From Ferrovibrio sp. (GTDB lineage: Bacteria > Pseudomonadota > Alphaproteobacteria > Ferrovibrionales > Ferrovibrionaceae), in contig NZ_JAOZVR010000075.1 of NCBI RefSeq assembly GCF_025869515.1, forward strand, positions 1 through 49,716: a stretch of DNA of 49,716 nucleotides, in the 5' to 3' direction. Shown here in pieces: positions 1 through 7,716 of the stretch; within the stretch, counting starts at the first letter, position 1; each line of letters starts with the position of its first letter. Made by a program: the position numbers and the translations under genes. Under the pieces are notes generated by a model. The model was not told the DNA's origin. It saw only the letters and a list, made by a program, of their open reading frames with translations, and made no database searches.

Positions 1-32
1 GGCCGATCCGTCCGGTGCCCAAGACCGACTAA
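1..32 (+). CDS. possible 3' end of an unidentified gene
   Basis: The third reading frame runs open from the window edge and ends in TAA at 30-32, giving a tail that reads PIRPVPKTD. A hairpin follows at 50-75, which would suit the end of a gene. Nine residues are too few to identify a family, and the frame could be open by chance. Confidence 0.25.
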   Translation, partial: PIRPVPKTD

Positions 33-40
33 CGTACGCT

Positions 41-75
41 GAAAAGAAGGCCCCGTCCGGCGAAGCGGACGGGGC
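41..75 (-). terminator. intrinsic terminator of the flgI-flgJ-flgN-like operon
   Basis: GCCCCGTCCG (50-59) pairs perfectly with CGGACGGGGC (66-75) around a 6-nt loop. Read on the minus strand, the stem is followed by a T-rich tract (complement of 41-49). It lies about 35 nt beyond the last minus-strand gene. On the plus strand no T-run follows, so the minus strand is the likely direction of use. Confidence 0.75.
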
Positions 76-108
76 GAGGGGGGTACTGGCGGGGGGAAGT
101 CGGGTCGG

Positions 109-666
109 TCAGCAGGTTTCGTTGTTGAACAGCGAGACGGCCTGGCGTGAGCCGTAATTGGTGGTCAGCGCCGTCATCACGCCGGAGCGGCCATAGCCAG
201 TGCCGAGCTGGCTTTGCTTGGTGGCACCGCGGATCACCGCGTTGAGCAGTTTCTGGTTGGCATCGCGCGCCGTCCGCACGACGATTTCATTGCGCCGGCC
301 GACCGATTGCATATCCGCCAGCAGTTTTTCCAGGCGCTGGCGTTCGGATTCCGGTGCATCGCGCAGCGCGTCGGGATGCTGGCGCAGGACTTTCTGCTTG
401 TCGCGCAGCAGACCGGAGATAATGCGCTTCTGCTCGGTCGAACGATCGAGGTCATCATAGGCGAAGCGTTCCAGGGCCGCGGTTTCTTCCTGCAGCACGT
501 CTTTCAACTGGATAACAAGGTCGCTGAGTTCGGCAATGGTCGGCGGCACCGAGCCGGCACCGATATTGTCAACCATGCGCGGGCGGGTATCGAGGCCCAT
601 GCGCTGGACGGCGCGCGGCGAAAGAGGCTGGCGGGTAGCGGGCTGCTGCGGCTGCTTCTGGTTCAC
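109..666 (-). CDS. FlgN-like flagellar protein (putative export chaperone)
   Basis: A 185-residue, mostly helical, charged protein. Residues about 40-110 ([19 protein letters not shown] and a following helix rich in E, K and R) resemble FlgN, the cytosolic chaperone for the hook-filament junction proteins FlgK and FlgL. The frame stays open to 777, but the likely start is GTG at 666. That start overlaps the flgJ stop as GTGA and has GGAGG 7 nt upstream, so translation is probably coupled to flgJ. It is the last gene of the flgI-flgJ operon. The C-terminal 50 residues are not typical of FlgN. Assignment rests on context and helix pattern, since FlgN sequences are poorly conserved. Confidence 0.6.
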   Translation of the reverse strand: MNQKQPQQPATRQPLSPRAVQRMGLDTRPRMVDNIGAGSVPPTIAELSDLVIQLKDVLQEETAALERFAYDDLDRSTEQKRIISGLLRDKQKVLRQHPDALRDAPESERQRLEKLLADMQSVGRRNEIVVRTARDANQKLLNAVIRGATKQSQLGTGYGRSGVMTALTTNYGSRQAVSLFNNETC

Positions 667-995
667 GGCTGGGCCTCCTGCATCTTGATCATCTGGTCGT
701 ACACCATGTCGGCAATGCCAAGGCCTCGGCCCTTGGACATTGCGCGGCCATACTCGTCGTTGAGGAACGAACGCCACTTGGATTCAGCCTGGCCGCCGCC
801 CATCGGGCCATCGGTCTTCACGCCGGCGGACATGACTTCAAACATCTGCGTCAGGAAGAAGGCTTCGAAATCCTCGGCCGTCTTGCGCGGGTTGCTGTGC
901 TTCGACTGACCGAACTTGTCGAGCTGAATGCGGCTGGCCTGCGCCTGCTCGATGGCGTAGGAGTTGATGGCGGGGGATGCGACGAGCGTAGACAT
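663..995 (-). CDS. flgJ: FlgJ-type rod-binding protein (single domain)
   Basis: This 110-residue protein is just the rod-binding domain, with the signature [13 protein letters not shown] near residue 43 and [12 protein letters not shown] near the C-terminus. In enterobacteria FlgJ carries a second, peptidoglycan-hydrolysing domain. Alphaproteobacteria commonly have only this scaffold part, which caps the growing rod in the periplasm, and rely on a separate hydrolase. It lies 7 nt downstream of flgI and overlaps the next gene by 4 nt, so the three genes form one transcript. Confidence 0.88.
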   Translation of the reverse strand: MSTLVASPAINSYAIEQAQASRIQLDKFGQSKHSNPRKTAEDFEAFFLTQMFEVMSAGVKTDGPMGGGQAESKWRSFLNDEYGRAMSKGRGLGIADMVYDQMIKMQEAQP

Positions 996-1002
996 GGCGG
1001 CC

Positions 1003-2337
1003 TCACATCACCTGGATTTCGGCCTGCAAGGCACCGGCGGCCTTGATCGCCTGCAGGATGGTGATCATATCGCGCGGGCTGACGCCGAGGGCATTCAGGC
1101 CATCGACCAGTTCCTGCAGCGAGACACCGCGTTTCAGCAGGCCGAGCCGGCGATCCGCCTGTTCGTCGACCTGGATGTCGGTGCGCGGCACCACCACGGT
1201 CTGGGCGCCACCGGCGGCCCCGCCGGGAATGGTCGGCGTGCCGGTGCCGGGCACGGCCTGGGTGATGGTGTCGAACACGAAGTTGCCCGAGGCATCCTTG
1301 ACCGGCTGGCCGTCCGGGCCGATGCGCGGCACCTGCACGGTGCCGGTGCTGGCGCTGGTGCCCGAGATGCCGGGGATCGCGGTGGAAGACGGCGAGAAGG
1401 GCAGCGGCTGCGAAACCTGCGGGGTTTCCGTAATGCGCACGGTGAGCGAACCCTGCGCGATGGCGACGGTATCGATGCGCACGTTCGGACCCATCACGAT
1501 GGTGCCGGAGCGTTCATCGATCACCACGCGGGCCATCTGGTCGGGTTCGACCTGCAGCTGCTCCACTTCGGTCATGAAGCCGACGATGTCGCGACGGAAA
1601 CGTTCCGGGATATCGATGTGCACGGTGGAAGGATCCAGCGCGCGCGCGGTCGGTACGCCGGCCAGGGTGGAGACGGCCTGGCTGATGCGGCGCGCGGTGG
1701 TCAGATCGGGGTTCTTCAGAGCCAGGCGCAGCACCGGCAGCGAAGTCAGCTCGAAGCCGACTTCACGTTCGACGATCGCACCATTGGCGATACGGCCCGA
1801 GGTGGGCGTGCCGCGGGTGACCTGGGCGGCGGCGCCCTGGGCCTTGAAACCGCTGATGGCGATGGCGCCCTGGGCCACGCCGTAGACTTCGCCATCGGCG
1901 CCGAGCAGCGGGGTGACCAGCAGGGTACCGCCCTGCAGGCTTTTGGCGTCGCCCATGGTGGAGATGCTGACATCGATGCGGCTGCCATGGCGGGAGAACG
2001 GCGGCAGGGTGGCGGTGACCATCACGGCGGCAAGATTGGCGGTACGGTAGGTGCCGGCATCGCGGATGTTGACGCCGAAGCGTTCCAGCATGGCCTGCAG
2101 GCTCTGGCGGGTGAACGGTGCGTTGGTCAGACTGTCGCCAGTGCCATCGAGACCGACCACCAGGCCATAGCCGACCAGCATGTTGTCGCGGATGCCTTCG
2201 AAATCGGCGATATCCTTGATACGCGACCCGGCCTGGGCCTGCAGCGGCAGGGCGAGCAGGGCGACAGCCAGAGCAGCCTGCACCAGATGGGGCAGCAGGC
2301 GGCGGATCAGGTGGTCGGCAAAGCGGATCATCGTCAT
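1003..2337 (-). CDS. flgI: flagellar P-ring protein FlgI
   Basis: FlgI forms the periplasmic P-ring around the flagellar rod. After a signal peptide (charged start, then [16 protein letters not shown]) comes the conserved opening [26 protein letters not shown]. The C-terminus [20 protein letters not shown] is also standard. At 444 residues it is longer than the usual 360-375 because about 60 residues rich in Gly, Pro, Ser and Thr are inserted at about 310-380, between SQPLPFS and [15 protein letters not shown] at 2331 is an alternative start with better spacing to GAGG. A sigma-54-type promoter (2388-2403) and a palindrome (2454-2472) lie upstream. Confidence 0.95.
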   Translation of the reverse strand: MTMIRFADHLIRRLLPHLVQAALAVALLALPLQAQAGSRIKDIADFEGIRDNMLVGYGLVVGLDGTGDSLTNAPFTRQSLQAMLERFGVNIRDAGTYRTANLAAVMVTATLPPFSRHGSRIDVSISTMGDAKSLQGGTLLVTPLLGADGEVYGVAQGAIAISGFKAQGAAAQVTRGTPTSGRIANGAIVEREVGFELTSLPVLRLALKNPDLTTARRISQAVSTLAGVPTARALDPSTVHIDIPERFRRDIVGFMTEVEQLQVEPDQMARVVIDERSGTIVMGPNVRIDTVAIAQGSLTVRITETPQVSQPLPFSPSSTAIPGISGTSASTGTVQVPRIGPDGQPVKDASGNFVFDTITQAVPGTGTPTIPGGAAGGAQTVVVPRTDIQVDEQADRRLGLLKRGVSLQELVDGLNALGVSPRDMITILQAIKAAGALQAEIQVM

Positions 2338-2387
2338 CTTCCCTCACGCGAACCAGGCACGCATGCCGGTTCTCTCGCGCCATTCGA

Positions 2388-2403
2388 TGCGATTGTCGTG
2401 CCA
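2388..2403 (-). promoter_or_regulatory. sigma-54 (-24/-12) promoter of flgI operon
   Basis: On the minus strand the sequence reads TGGCACGACAATCGCA. This matches the sigma-54 consensus TGGCACG-N4-TTGCW at all but one defined position, with the invariant GG and GC at the right spacing. The predicted start of transcription is about 40 nt upstream of flgI. A 19-bp palindrome sits about 80-95 nt further upstream, a usual place for an enhancer-binding activator. Confidence 0.75.
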
Positions 2404-2453
2404 GAGAATAACTGATTGATTTATCTTGGGATTGAGGCTGATTTCAGGCGCCG

Positions 2454-2472
2454 CCCGGCAAAAAATGCCGGC
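2454..2472. promoter_or_regulatory. ftr-like palindrome between flgI and fliX
   Basis: CCCGGCAAAAAATGCCGGC is an interrupted palindrome (CCGGCA, 5-nt A-tract, TGCCGG). It differs from the site at 7074-7092 at two positions only. It resembles the Caulobacter ftr element bound by the flagellar activator FlbD (comparison from memory). It lies between the divergent genes flgI and fliX, so it may act on both. Confidence 0.6.
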
Positions 2473-2528
2473 TTTACCCGGCCAGTCTTATCGGGCACGA
2501 TGCGGCGCGTTAAGAGATATTATTTCCA

Positions 2529-2963
2529 ATGAGCATCGACAAGATCAAAGGTCCGGGCGGTGTGGCCCCCGGCAGCCCCAAGCGTACGACCGGCAGCAGC
2601 AGCGCTGCCGGAGGGCCGAGCTTTGCCAGTATGCTGAAGGGCGCCGAGAAGCCCGCCGGCCAGGTCAGTCAGGCGCCGCCGGTGGCGGCCCTCGATGCCA
2701 TGCTGACCATCCAGGCGGTCGATGAGCAGGGTGGCGGCCGGCAGAACCGGCAGCGCGCCTTCCAGCGTGGCTCAACCTTGCTTGAGCGGCTGGACGACAT
2801 TCGCCACGGCCTGCTGATGGGCAGCATCCCGGCCGAGCGCCTTCAGACCCTGGCGCGCACGCTGCGCAGCGAAAAACTGATGGTGCAGGACCCCAAGCTG
2901 GCCGAGGTGATGGCCGAGATCGAACTGCGCTGCGAGGTCGAGTTGGCCAAGCTGGGCTTGTAA
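2529..2963 (+). CDS. fliX: flagellar assembly regulator FliX
   Basis: FliX (144 aa) is an alphaproteobacterial regulator. In Caulobacter it links assembly of the early flagellar structure to activity of the sigma-54 activator FlbD. Visible family features are the opening MSIDKIKGPG, a low-complexity linker (residues 15-60) and a conserved C-terminal half with LLERLDDIRHGLLMGSIP and a helical tail EVMAEIELRCEVELAKLGL. The gene is divergent from flgI, and the ftr-like palindrome lies 57 nt upstream of its start. FlbD itself is not in the window. Length and C-terminus are normal for the family. Confidence 0.9.
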   Translation: MSIDKIKGPGGVAPGSPKRTTGSSSAAGGPSFASMLKGAEKPAGQVSQAPPVAALDAMLTIQAVDEQGGGRQNRQRAFQRGSTLLERLDDIRHGLLMGSIPAERLQTLARTLRSEKLMVQDPKLAEVMAEIELRCEVELAKLGL

Positions 2964-3035
2964 TATAATTGCTCCCGACGCGGAGCTTTCATAATTCTAT
3001 CATCAAATCAATGGGTTCGGCATTTATCGACAGCC

Positions 3036-3064
3036 TTGCTCCGGGCCGGGCCGATTCATATACT
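3036..3064 (+). promoter_or_regulatory. sigma-70-type promoter of dksA
   Basis: TTGCTC (3036-3041) and TATACT (3059-3064) are separated by exactly 17 nt. Transcription would begin near 3071, leaving a roughly 50-nt leader that consists largely of a GC-rich hairpin (3070-3104). Confidence 0.6.
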
Positions 3065-3069
3065 CCCGC

Positions 3070-3104
3070 GCGCCGCGGCCGGGGTCCCGGAGTCGCCGCG
3101 GCGC
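3070..3104 (+). promoter_or_regulatory. hairpin in the dksA 5' leader
   Basis: GCGCCGCGGC (3070-3079) pairs perfectly with GCCGCGGCGC (3095-3104) around a 15-nt loop. The hairpin starts at about the predicted first transcribed base and ends 2 nt before the ribosome binding site GGAGGG (3107-3112). There is no T-run, so it is not a simple terminator. Confidence 0.5.
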
Positions 3105-3120
3105 CTGGAGGGTCTCTTAC

Positions 3121-3540
3121 ATGGGTATCCAATTGAAGGCGAATTATCGGCCGACCGAGAGTGAGCCCTTCATGAACCCGCGCATGAAGGAATACTTCCG
3201 CCGCAAGCTGCTGGCCTGGAAGGAAGACATTTTGCGGGAATCGAACCAGACGCTGCAGCACCTGCAGGAAGACACCTCGCAGGAGCCGGATATTGCCGAT
3301 CGCGCCTCGACTGAGACCGATCGGGCGCTGGAGCTGCGCACGCGCGATCGCCAGCGCAAGCTGATTTCCAAAATCGACGCCGCGTTGAAGCGGATCGAGG
3401 ACGGCTCTTATGGCTATTGCGAGGAGACCGGCGAGCCGATCTCGCTCAAGCGGCTGGAAGCCCGCCCGATCGCCACGCTGTCGATCGAGGCGCAGGAGCG
3501 GCATGAACGCCGCGAGCGCACGCACCGGGACGATACCTAG
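3121..3540 (+). CDS. dksA: RNA polymerase-binding transcription factor DksA
   Basis: DksA (139 aa) binds the secondary channel of RNA polymerase and acts with ppGpp to reset rRNA and amino-acid gene transcription. The coiled-coil arm spans about residues 20-95 and carries the acidic tip (ADRASTETDRA). The C-terminal globular domain reads GYCEETGEPISLKRLEARPIATLS. Only one of the four zinc-binding cysteines of E. coli DksA remains, as in other alphaproteobacterial DksA proteins that fold without a full zinc site. The start has GGAGGG 8 nt upstream. A terminator follows at 3604-3631. Confidence 0.93.
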   Translation: MGIQLKANYRPTESEPFMNPRMKEYFRRKLLAWKEDILRESNQTLQHLQEDTSQEPDIADRASTETDRALELRTRDRQRKLISKIDAALKRIEDGSYGYCEETGEPISLKRLEARPIATLSIEAQERHERRERTHRDDT

Positions 3541-3603
3541 CCCCTGACGCGACACAGCCGGCGCGCTTTCCAGATAGAGCTGGCGCACACGGATGAAAAA
3601 ACG

Positions 3604-3631
3604 AAAAGGCCGGTCTTCTGACCGGCCTTTT
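3604..3631. terminator. bidirectional intrinsic terminator between dksA and flgH
   Basis: AAAAGGCCGGTC (3604-3615) pairs perfectly with GACCGGCCTTTT (3620-3631) around TTCT. The flanking A- and T-runs make it usable on both strands. It separates dksA (plus) from the end of flgH (minus). Confidence 0.9.
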
Positions 3632-3738
3632 GCGTTTGCTCTCGCCCCTGGCGTTTTGCCGCGGTCCGCATCCTGCGGTCCTGACGCGCTTTCTGGCGTG
3701 CCCGAACTTCGGGCGGGGCGGAAAATCCCTTTCGTGCC

Positions 3739-4554
3739 TTAGAAGGGGAAGATGATGTCGTAGATCTGCTGACCCCAGCGACCCTGCTGCACGTCGGTCA
3801 GCTGACCGCGCCCGCCGTAGGAGATGCGCGCTTCCGCCATCTGCGTATGATTGACGGTGTTGGTGGCCGTGATGTCTTCCGGTCGCACGATGCCCTGGAT
3901 CAGCAATTCGCGCACTTCGTTGTTGACGCGGACTTCCTGGCGGCCCTGCACGACCAGGTTGCCGTTCGGCAGAACCTGGGTTACCAGGCCGGCGACCGTC
4001 AGGGTGATCTGCTCGTTGCGGGTGACCTGGCCCTTGCCCTGCACTTCAGAGGCGGAATTCATGGTCACCATGTTTTCCGGATCGATGTTGCGGAAAATCT
4101 TGTTCATCGTCGAAGGGGCCCCTGCGCCGGTCAGTACGCCGCCAGCCCCGTCGCGTGCGGCTTCCCAGCCGAGGAAGTTGGGCAGGCCCTGGGTTTCACT
4201 ATTGTCGCGCGATGTGGTGGTGTTGTTCTGCAGCTGGGCGCGTTCCTGGATGTTGATGTTCACCGTCAGGATGTCGCCCACCCTGGTGGCGCGCGGATCC
4301 TTGAAGAACTGGCGCGCGCCGGGGCGCCACAACGAGTTGGCATGGCGCGGCGTCACTTCCGGCGAGGGCATCGGCAGGCTGACCGGGCGGTAGTCGCGGG
4401 ATTCGGTCGGATTGTCGATCTTGCTCATCGAGGGCGCGCTGCCGATATCGCCAAGGCGGCTGAGATTGCCGCAGGCACCCAGGGTGATGGCAAGGCCGGC
4501 CGTGGCAGCGATACGCAGTGCCGAGGCCAGGGAAGGCATGTGTGTGCGGGTCAT
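3739..4554 (-). CDS. flgH: flagellar L-ring lipoprotein FlgH
   Basis: FlgH builds the outer-membrane L-ring. The protein has 271 residues from ATG at 4554. It opens with a lipoprotein signal whose lipobox is TLGAC, with Cys28 as the lipidated residue. Conserved parts include NSLWRPGARQFFKDPRATRVGDILTV, NNTTTSRDN and the C-terminal GRWGQQIYDIIFPF. An upstream in-frame extension to 4920 lies inside flgA and is not credible. It is the last gene of flgF-flgG-flgA-flgH, 26 nt after flgA. Confidence 0.95.
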   Translation of the reverse strand: MTRTHMPSLASALRIAATAGLAITLGACGNLSRLGDIGSAPSMSKIDNPTESRDYRPVSLPMPSPEVTPRHANSLWRPGARQFFKDPRATRVGDILTVNINIQERAQLQNNTTTSRDNSETQGLPNFLGWEAARDGAGGVLTGAGAPSTMNKIFRNIDPENMVTMNSASEVQGKGQVTRNEQITLTVAGLVTQVLPNGNLVVQGRQEVRVNNEVRELLIQGIVRPEDITATNTVNHTQMAEARISYGGRGQLTDVQQGRWGQQIYDIIFPF

Positions 4555-4580
4555 GGCGGAAATCCTTCTCAACTCGTCAG

Positions 4581-5366
4581 TCAGTTCGAAGCGATGATGT
4601 TCGGCGCGGTGATGACCTGGACGAGGTTCATTCCGGTCACCGTCGCCTGCACGGTGCGCTTGCTCTGCAGGTTCATCACCTGCACCACATCGCCGACGCT
4701 GCCGGCTTCCATGGCGCGGCCGGTGGTGGTGATGGTCAGGCCGGGTGCCTGCGCCACCATGGTGACCAGGCCGTTCTTGGTGATCGCTTCCGGCTTGCCG
4801 ATATCGGCATTGCGGATCGGCAGGCCGGCGGCCAGCGCGCGGCGCGGCGTCTGGCCGACCAGTTCCTCGATGCGGTCGATATAACCGGCGCCATAACGGT
4901 TGGCCGGCACCTGCAGCCATTCGATATCGCCGCGGGTAATGACCTGGCCGGTCGTGATGCGGCTCTTCAGCACCGGAATGGCTTCCACCGGTTGGGCGCG
5001 GCCGCTCACCTTGATGCTGCTGGCGGCGCTGCTTGCGACAGTGCCGTAGAAGCGGCCGTTGCGCGAGTCGAAGGAAAACTCCTCAACCTGGAAACCGGCG
5101 GAAGCGGCGGGAACCTCGATCTCGTTGCCCAGGCCGTGGAAATGGATTTCCACCGGCCGGCCGCCATTGCGCTGCTTGACCATGTCGGCAATGCGGCGGC
5201 CGATTTCGCGCTCGCCGATCACGCGGGTCGCGCTGATGCCGGCCGAGGCCACCATGGTCTGCGCCGCAACGGGCTTCGCGGCGGCAAGCGGCAGGGCCAG
5301 TGCGAAGGCAGCCATGCCGCTGAGCAGCAGCGGGCCGGTGAGAAGAAGCGGGCGAAGCGAGGCCAT
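4581..5366 (-). CDS. flgA: flagellar P-ring assembly chaperone FlgA
   Basis: FlgA is a periplasmic chaperone for P-ring assembly. This 261-residue protein has an N-terminal signal sequence (residues 1-36, ending near AAKPVAAQ) and a C-terminal SAF-type domain from about residue 125 (IPVLKSRITTGQVITRGDIEW). The ending VTGMNLVQVITAPN is typical: FlgA homologues end with a short strand of this kind. GGAG lies 7 nt before the ATG. It sits between flgG and flgH, the normal alphaproteobacterial order. Confidence 0.92.
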   Translation of the reverse strand: MASLRPLLLTGPLLLSGMAAFALALPLAAAKPVAAQTMVASAGISATRVIGEREIGRRIADMVKQRNGGRPVEIHFHGLGNEIEVPAASAGFQVEEFSFDSRNGRFYGTVASSAASSIKVSGRAQPVEAIPVLKSRITTGQVITRGDIEWLQVPANRYGAGYIDRIEELVGQTPRRALAAGLPIRNADIGKPEAITKNGLVTMVAQAPGLTITTTGRAMEAGSVGDVVQVMNLQSKRTVQATVTGMNLVQVITAPNIIASN

Positions 5367-5396
5367 GGTCGGTCTCCGTGTTACGCGTTAAAGCCG

Positions 5397-6182
5397 TTAC
5401 CGCAGGCGAGTTGCGGTTTGCAGCATTTCGTCCGAAGCGGTGATGATCTTAGAGTTCATTTCGTAGGCGCGCTGCGCGGTGATCAGGTTGGTGATTTCCT
5501 GCACAGGATTGACGTTCGAGGTTTCGACGTAACCCTGGCGCAGCACACCGAAGCCGATCGCATTGGGATTGCCCACGGTGGGCTGGCCCGAAGCGGCGGT
5601 TTCGAGGAACAGATTGTCGCCGGTGGCTTCCAGGCCGGCCTCGTTCACGAAGGTGGCGAGCTGGATCTGGCCCAGCTGCTGGGCATTGGTCTGGCCCGCG
5701 ATGCGCGCCTCGACGATGCCGGTGGCATCGATATTCACCGACAGCGCACCCTGCGGCACCGTGATGGCCGGATTGATCTGATAGCCGTCGACAGTGACGA
5801 TCTGGCCCTGCGCATTGACCTGGAAAGAGCCCGCACGGGTATAGGAGGTTTCGCCAGATGGCAGCGTGACCTGGAAGTAACCCTTGCCGCTGATCGCCAG
5901 ATCGTAGGTATTGCCCGTCGTTGTCAGATTGCCCTGCTCATGGATGCGGTAAACACCCGCGGTGCGCACACCCACGCCGATCTGGATGCCCGAGGGCACG
6001 ATGGTGTTGGCATCCGACGAGGTCGAGCCCGGTCGCCGCATGTTCTGGTACAGCAAATCCTGGAACTCGGCACGCTGGCGCTTGAAGCCGGTCGTGCTCA
6101 TGTTGGCGATATTGTTCGAGATGACTTCAACATTGAGCTGTTGAGCCATCATGCCGGTGGCACCGGTGCTGAGCGAACGCAT
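5397..6182 (-). CDS. flgG: flagellar distal rod protein FlgG
   Basis: FlgG forms the distal rod. At 261 residues it has normal length. The N-terminal rod motif MRSLSTGATGMMAQQLNVEV with NNIANMSTTGFKRQRAEFQD is near-canonical, as is the C-terminal helix (QEITNLITAQRAYEMNSK, ending MLQTATRLR). AGGAG lies about 9 nt before the start. It is 28 nt downstream of flgF in the same operon. Confidence 0.97.
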   Translation of the reverse strand: MRSLSTGATGMMAQQLNVEVISNNIANMSTTGFKRQRAEFQDLLYQNMRRPGSTSSDANTIVPSGIQIGVGVRTAGVYRIHEQGNLTTTGNTYDLAISGKGYFQVTLPSGETSYTRAGSFQVNAQGQIVTVDGYQINPAITVPQGALSVNIDATGIVEARIAGQTNAQQLGQIQLATFVNEAGLEATGDNLFLETAASGQPTVGNPNAIGFGVLRQGYVETSNVNPVQEITNLITAQRAYEMNSKIITASDEMLQTATRLR

Positions 6183-6210
6183 GATCTAGGTCTCCTGGTC
6201 CGTCAATTCA

Positions 6211-6936
6211 TCAATTCTGGGCGCGGCCGAGCCGCTGGATCGCCATTTTCAGGCGATCGTTCTCGCCGTCGAGCAGGCTCTGCGTGCTCTGATACTGGCG
6301 CAGCAGCTCGATCATGTTGGTCATCTCGACGATCGGTTCGATGTTGGAGGCTTCCAGCATGCCCTGCACCAGCGTGGTGGTGGCGGGGGCTGCCGTCGGC
6401 TCCTGGGTGGTGGCAAACAGGCCCTGGGCGGTCTTGCGTAGTTCCTGCTCATTCTCGAAATTCACCAGATCGATCTTGGCGACCTGCTGCTGGCCCACAT
6501 TGATGGTGCCGTCGACCGCCATGGCGGGGACGCCCTGACCGTCGGGGATGATGATGTCGCGGCCGCGGTTATCCAGCACCGGATGGCCGCCCGAGGTCAC
6601 CAGGCGCCGGTCGGCGTCGAGGCGCAGATGGCCGTCACGGGTATAGCGGCGGCCCTGCGGGGTATCGATGCTGAGATAACCGGTGCCGCTGATGGCGAAA
6701 TCGAAGGTATTGCCGGTCTGCTCCAGCTTGCCGGCGCGGAAATCGCGCAGCACGGCCCAGTCGTTGACGAAACTGGTCTTCTGATTGGCGTTCGGACCCT
6801 TGAGGAATTCCTCAAACATCACCCGCTCGCCCTTGTAGGCGTTGGAATTCATGTTCGCCATGTTGTTGGCGACCACATCCATTTCACGCCGCATGGCCGA
6901 AAGGCGGGACAGGCCGATGTAAGTCGTGTTTTCCAT
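6211..6936 (-). CDS. flgF: flagellar proximal rod protein FlgF
   Basis: FlgF (241 aa) is a proximal-rod subunit related to FlgG. It begins MENTTYIGLSRLSAMRREMD, followed by the rod motif VVANNMANMNSNAYKGERVMFEEF, and ends with the helix IVEMTNMIELLRQYQSTQSLLDGENDRLKMAIQRLGRA. It is the first gene of flgF-flgG-flgA-flgH. A sigma-54-type promoter lies about 40-55 nt upstream of the start codon and an ftr-like palindrome further out. Confidence 0.95.
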   Translation of the reverse strand: MENTTYIGLSRLSAMRREMDVVANNMANMNSNAYKGERVMFEEFLKGPNANQKTSFVNDWAVLRDFRAGKLEQTGNTFDFAISGTGYLSIDTPQGRRYTRDGHLRLDADRRLVTSGGHPVLDNRGRDIIIPDGQGVPAMAVDGTINVGQQQVAKIDLVNFENEQELRKTAQGLFATTQEPTAAPATTTLVQGMLEASNIEPIVEMTNMIELLRQYQSTQSLLDGENDRLKMAIQRLGRAQN

Positions 6937-6975
6937 GACACCTAACTCGTGGTTAGTCGTTGCTGGCCATCATGT

Positions 6976-6991
6976 TGCAGACGCCGTGCCA
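6976..6991 (-). promoter_or_regulatory. sigma-54 (-24/-12) promoter of flgF operon
   Basis: On the minus strand the sequence reads TGGCACGGCGTCTGCA. It matches TGGCACG-N4-TTGCW with one mismatch at a defined position. Transcription would start near 6965, about 30 nt before flgF. The 19-bp palindrome at 7074-7092 is about 110-125 nt upstream of that start. Confidence 0.78.
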
Positions 6992-7073
6992 ATTCATTTA
7001 TTGGCGGAAAACAGGCATAATATTTGAGATTTCCGGCGCAGAGGCGATTTTTGACCGGCGGCAGGGGGGCAAA

Positions 7074-7092
7074 CCCGGCAAAAACTGCCGGG
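7074..7092. promoter_or_regulatory. ftr-like palindrome between flgF and fliL
   Basis: CCCGGCAAAAACTGCCGGG is a palindrome with 7-bp arms and a 5-nt A-rich centre. It is almost identical to 2454-2472. It lies between divergent flgF and fliL. No convincing sigma-54 box was found on the fliL side. Confidence 0.62.
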
Positions 7093-7206
7093 CGGTGACA
7101 AAGTGTTAACTGTGGCCCCTTACCAATGGCATCCGGAGTGAACCGGCCAGATCGGGATTCGGGTCGGGATTGACGGGCCAGCGATGGCGCCAGGGATGTG
7201 GCAGGC

Positions 7207-7701
7207 ATGAGTGACGACAGCGAAGGCCAGGCCGAAGACGGCGAAGGCGCACCCAAGAAGCGCGGCAAGCGGGCAATAGTCATTATTGCTGCCGTTGTGC
7301 TGGTGCTGCTGCTCGTTGGCGGCGGCGGTGCCGCCTATTTCCTGCTGTTTGCCGGGAAAAGCGAGGAAGCCGAGGTCAAGCCCGAAGCGCCGAAGGTGAC
7401 GGTCTTCTATGATCTGCCGGACATTCTGGTAAATTTGAATTCGACCGGCCGGCAGGCGTCCTATCTGAAACTGAAGGTGGCGCTGGAGCATAACGATCCG
7501 CTGTCGACGCCGAAGCTGAACGAACTGTTGCCGCGCGTCATCGATAACTTCCAGATTTACCTGCGCGAACTGCGTCCGGATGATCTGGTGGGATCCGCCG
7601 GCCTGTACCGGCTGAAGGAAGAACTGCTGATCCGCGTCAACCAGGCAGTGGCGCCGCTCAAGATCAATGACGTGCTGTTCAAGGAAATGTTGATCCAGTG
7701 A
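7207..7701 (+). CDS. fliL: flagellar basal body-associated protein FliL
   Basis: FliL is a single-span inner-membrane protein that surrounds the stator and stabilises torque. The 164-residue chain has a charged cytoplasmic start (to about residue 22), one membrane helix (VIIAAVVLVLLLVGGGGAA) and a periplasmic domain with FYDLPDILVNLNSTGRQASYLKLKVALE. ATG at 7207 is preferred: AGGGA lies 10 nt upstream. GTG at 7198 would add three residues but is too close to that site. fliM follows after 15 nt. Confidence 0.92.
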   Translation: MSDDSEGQAEDGEGAPKKRGKRAIVIIAAVVLVLLLVGGGGAAYFLLFAGKSEEAEVKPEAPKVTVFYDLPDILVNLNSTGRQASYLKLKVALEHNDPLSTPKLNELLPRVIDNFQIYLRELRPDDLVGSAGLYRLKEELLIRVNQAVAPLKINDVLFKEMLIQ

Positions 7702-7716
7702 TCACGCGAGGCGTCC

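Noticed and set aside
964..2415. Plus-strand frame of 483 codons opposite flgI
   Set aside because: flgI on the minus strand is well conserved, and the opposite frame has gene-unlike composition rich in His, Asp and Gly.
7093..7200. Sigma-54 promoter for fliL
   Set aside because: TGGCATCCGGAGTGAA has the GG element but GA instead of GC at -12, so it fails an invariant position.
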